Shown here in pieces: positions 18,920 to 20,570 of a DNA stretch of 20,570 nt. Positions within the stretch are counted from its first letter, which is position 1, and each line of letters begins with the position of its first letter. The DNA comes from a virus, in IMG/VR virus record IMGVR_UViG_3300031920_000325, positions 1 to 20,570 of that record; one strand, written 5' to 3'. The notes under the pieces were generated by a model. The model was not told the origin of the DNA and did not search any database. It was given only the letters and a program-made list of their open reading frames with translations. Made by a program: the position numbers and the translations under genes.

Positions 18920-20570
18920 ATGAGTGATGAATTTGATATAAAATTGGAAGGGGCTTCCGATGAGGATAAATTGAATCTTAAATTGGTTGATATTCCTGAG
19001 ATAGACGATTCCGAATTTCCTGAACATGTCCCGATAATTTCTTATAACGCACAAAAAGCGAAAGAAAAGGAAGAAGCACGAGACCAAGCAAAAAAACTTA
19101 GAAAAGCTGCTAGTAATGTTGAGGCGATAATTGTAACTAAATCAACAGTAATAAAGAAAGCTAGTGAATTAACATATGCTGAACAGGAAGATGAAATCGT
19201 TCGATGCATTACCAATCCACTATATTTTATCGAAACATATTTAACAATCTTTGACCAGACACAAGGTGCTAATGGTATGATTGTGCCTTTCAAGTTGTTT
19301 GATTTCCAAAAAACATTAATCGATGCATATCAAAACCATCGATTCGTTATTGCTAACAAATATCGTCAAGCAGGTATATCAACAACCACCTGTGCATATA
19401 TTGCATGGTATATCATGTTTAATAAAAACAGGGCATGTGCAATTGTTGCCGATAAGTTGGAAACCGCAACTGGTGAGTTAATGAGTGATGTCGTTGAATT
19501 TATTGAAATGTGTCCTAAATGGCTTAGACCAAAAACAGGTAAAGAATCTGAAGATGGTTTAAAAGACACCCAAAAACTTAAGATTTATGATAATAAGTCA
19601 AGGCTAGGTGCATTCGCATCTAAGATGATTCGTGGTATGACACCAACCTTATTATTTTGGGATGAAACTGCATGGGCAGAAAAGAATGATAAGTTCTGGA
19701 CATCAGCACTACCATCATTGGTAACTGGTGGTCGTGCAATCATGGTTAGCACTCCTTCAGGACTTGACCCCGTATTCTATAAGACGTTTCAGGGTGCAAG
19801 AGAATTAGATGACGAAGGGAAACCTAAAAACAACTTCCATGCCGTTGAACTCTGGTGGTATAATGACCCAAGATATAATAAGGATTTATATTGGATTAAA
19901 AACAAAAATAAGGAAGACGAGATTAAATTAGAGGACAACGGTAGGTCACAGGAGCAACGAAGTCAATTAGTTAATGATGGTTGGGTTGCGAATAATGTAT
20001 GGTTTGAAGAACAAGTTAAGAATGCCAATGGCGACATGCGTAAAGTTGCGCAGGAGCTACTTTGTTCTTTCTTAGGTTCTGGTGATAACTTTATTGCTGA
20101 AGAATATCTTAAGCGAATCGAGGAAAAAGAGGTTAGAGTTCCAATTAAACAAGAATATCACGATGGTAATATGTGGATTTGGGAAGACCCAATTCCTGGG
20201 GAAGACTATATCATGGCATTGGATGCTTCACCTGGACACGGTGAGGATAACTCAACACTAAACATGTTGAAAACCGTTGAAATTATTGAGACAAAGACAA
20301 TTAAGAAAAATGGTAAAATAAAGAAAGTCAAGTTAAAACGACATAAAGTTGAACAAGTTGCTGAATATTACGGTAAAATTACCCCGCAATTACTTGCTGA
20401 AATAGCATACCAATATGGTAAAGCCTATTATGATGCTTATTGTGTTGTTGATGTTACGGGTGGTCATGGAGTTCATACTGTTGAGAAAATGTTGGAAATC
20501 GGATATGAGAACGTCCATTATGCTGAAGTAGCTCACAAACCAACAAGAGATAGATTACAGGGTTACATTA
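18920..20570 (+). CDS. Terminase large subunit, T4 gp17-like (partial, 550 codons visible)
   Basis: The ATPase-nuclease motor that pumps DNA into the prohead and cuts the concatemer. After an acidic N-terminal region with a Lys/Glu/Arg-rich helix (45-65) comes LFDFQKTLIDAYQNHRFV (adenine-motif region). Then come the deviant Walker A KYRQAGISTTT (147-157), Walker B LLFWDE (D248-E249) and the coupling motif VSTPSG (276-281). The nuclease domain shows MALDASPGHG (D435) and VVDVTGGHG (D511), acidic residues expected for the RuvC-like metal site. It runs off the window end; T4 gp17 has 610 residues, so perhaps 50-100 residues are missing. Walker A position and overall order agree with T4-type enzymes. 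No Shine-Dalgarno precedes the ATG. Confidence 0.95.
   Translation, partial: MSDEFDIKLEGASDEDKLNLKLVDIPEIDDSEFPEHVPIISYNAQKAKEKEEARDQAKKLRKAASNVEAIIVTKSTVIKKASELTYAEQEDEIVRCITNPLYFIETYLTIFDQTQGANGMIVPFKLFDFQKTLIDAYQNHRFVIANKYRQAGISTTTCAYIAWYIMFNKNRACAIVADKLETATGELMSDVVEFIEMCPKWLRPKTGKESEDGLKDTQKLKIYDNKSRLGAFASKMIRGMTPTLLFWDETAWAEKNDKFWTSALPSLVTGGRAIMVSTPSGLDPVFYKTFQGARELDDEGKPKNNFHAVELWWYNDPRYNKDLYWIKNKNKEDEIKLEDNGRSQEQRSQLVNDGWVANNVWFEEQVKNANGDMRKVAQELLCSFLGSGDNFIAEEYLKRIEEKEVRVPIKQEYHDGNMWIWEDPIPGEDYIMALDASPGHGEDNSTLNMLKTVEIIETKTIKKNGKIKKVKLKRHKVEQVAEYYGKITPQLLAEIAYQYGKAYYDAYCVVDVTGGHGVHTVEKMLEIGYENVHYAEVAHKPTRDRLQGYI

Overview
The window is AT-rich and densely packed, and it reads as part of a large T4-like (tailed, myovirus-type) phage genome. 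The right end holds a terminase large subunit of the T4 gp17 kind. Upstream of it lie proteins that look like prohead-core or packaged proteins. The window also carries a tRNA cluster, three HNH homing endonucleases, and many small genes in short units that switch strand. The host is probably a Bacteroidota bacterium: start codons lack Shine-Dalgarno sequences and sit behind A-rich leaders, and one gene encodes a secreted Tyr-rich protein of a type common in that phylum. Host and family are inferences from style; no search could be run.

Layout. (1) 1-4730: a minus-strand pair (small protein; ExoX-C-like protein), a plus-strand secreted Tyr/Ser-rich protein, a minus-strand operon ending in a cREC-type receiver protein split by an in-frame HNH endonuclease, a plus-strand stand-alone response-regulator receiver, and a minus-strand small secreted protein. 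(2) 4800-6530: a minus-strand tRNA cluster in two blocks. Recognisable tRNAs are Gln(UUG), His(GUG) and Pro(UGG). There are also unusual ones: class II tRNAs with UUG and UGG anticodons, one with G at position 33, and two degenerate tRNA-like elements. The blocks are separated and flanked by HNH genes. (3) 7020-7700: very small genes, two minus-strand terminators and a candidate non-coding RNA. (4) 7704-8793 (+) converges on 12339-8794 (-), which encodes a LamG-like structural protein, a probable ADP-ribosyltransferase and a zinc-ribbon protein. (5) 12429-17740 (+): GP88-like protein, acidic protein, nucleotidyltransferase, small protein and a 774-residue acidic Ala/Glu-rich protein, ended by a terminator. 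(6) 17828-20570 (+): a two-TM membrane protein, a hypothetical protein and the terminase, cut by the window edge.

How they may work together. Several proteins share a short amphipathic N-terminus of the pattern II-x-EEI-x-x-FL-x-E or QRLFE[IV]M, followed by [LI]-x-E, often [LI]-N-E-G. This resembles the capsid-targeting sequences and gp21 protease sites of T4 internal proteins. The ADP-ribosyltransferase carries two of these signals, so it looks like an analogue of T4 Alt, an enzyme packaged in the head and injected with the DNA. The GP88-like protein, nucleotidyltransferase and ExoX-C-like protein may belong to the same packaged set.

Regulation. A motif AGTATTTAT (core GTATTTAT) lies in the sense direction before at least a dozen transcription units, usually 13-18 bases before the ATG. 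It is the most likely promoter element of this region. Its reverse complement matches the T4 late promoter TATAAATAC, but the orientation is opposite.
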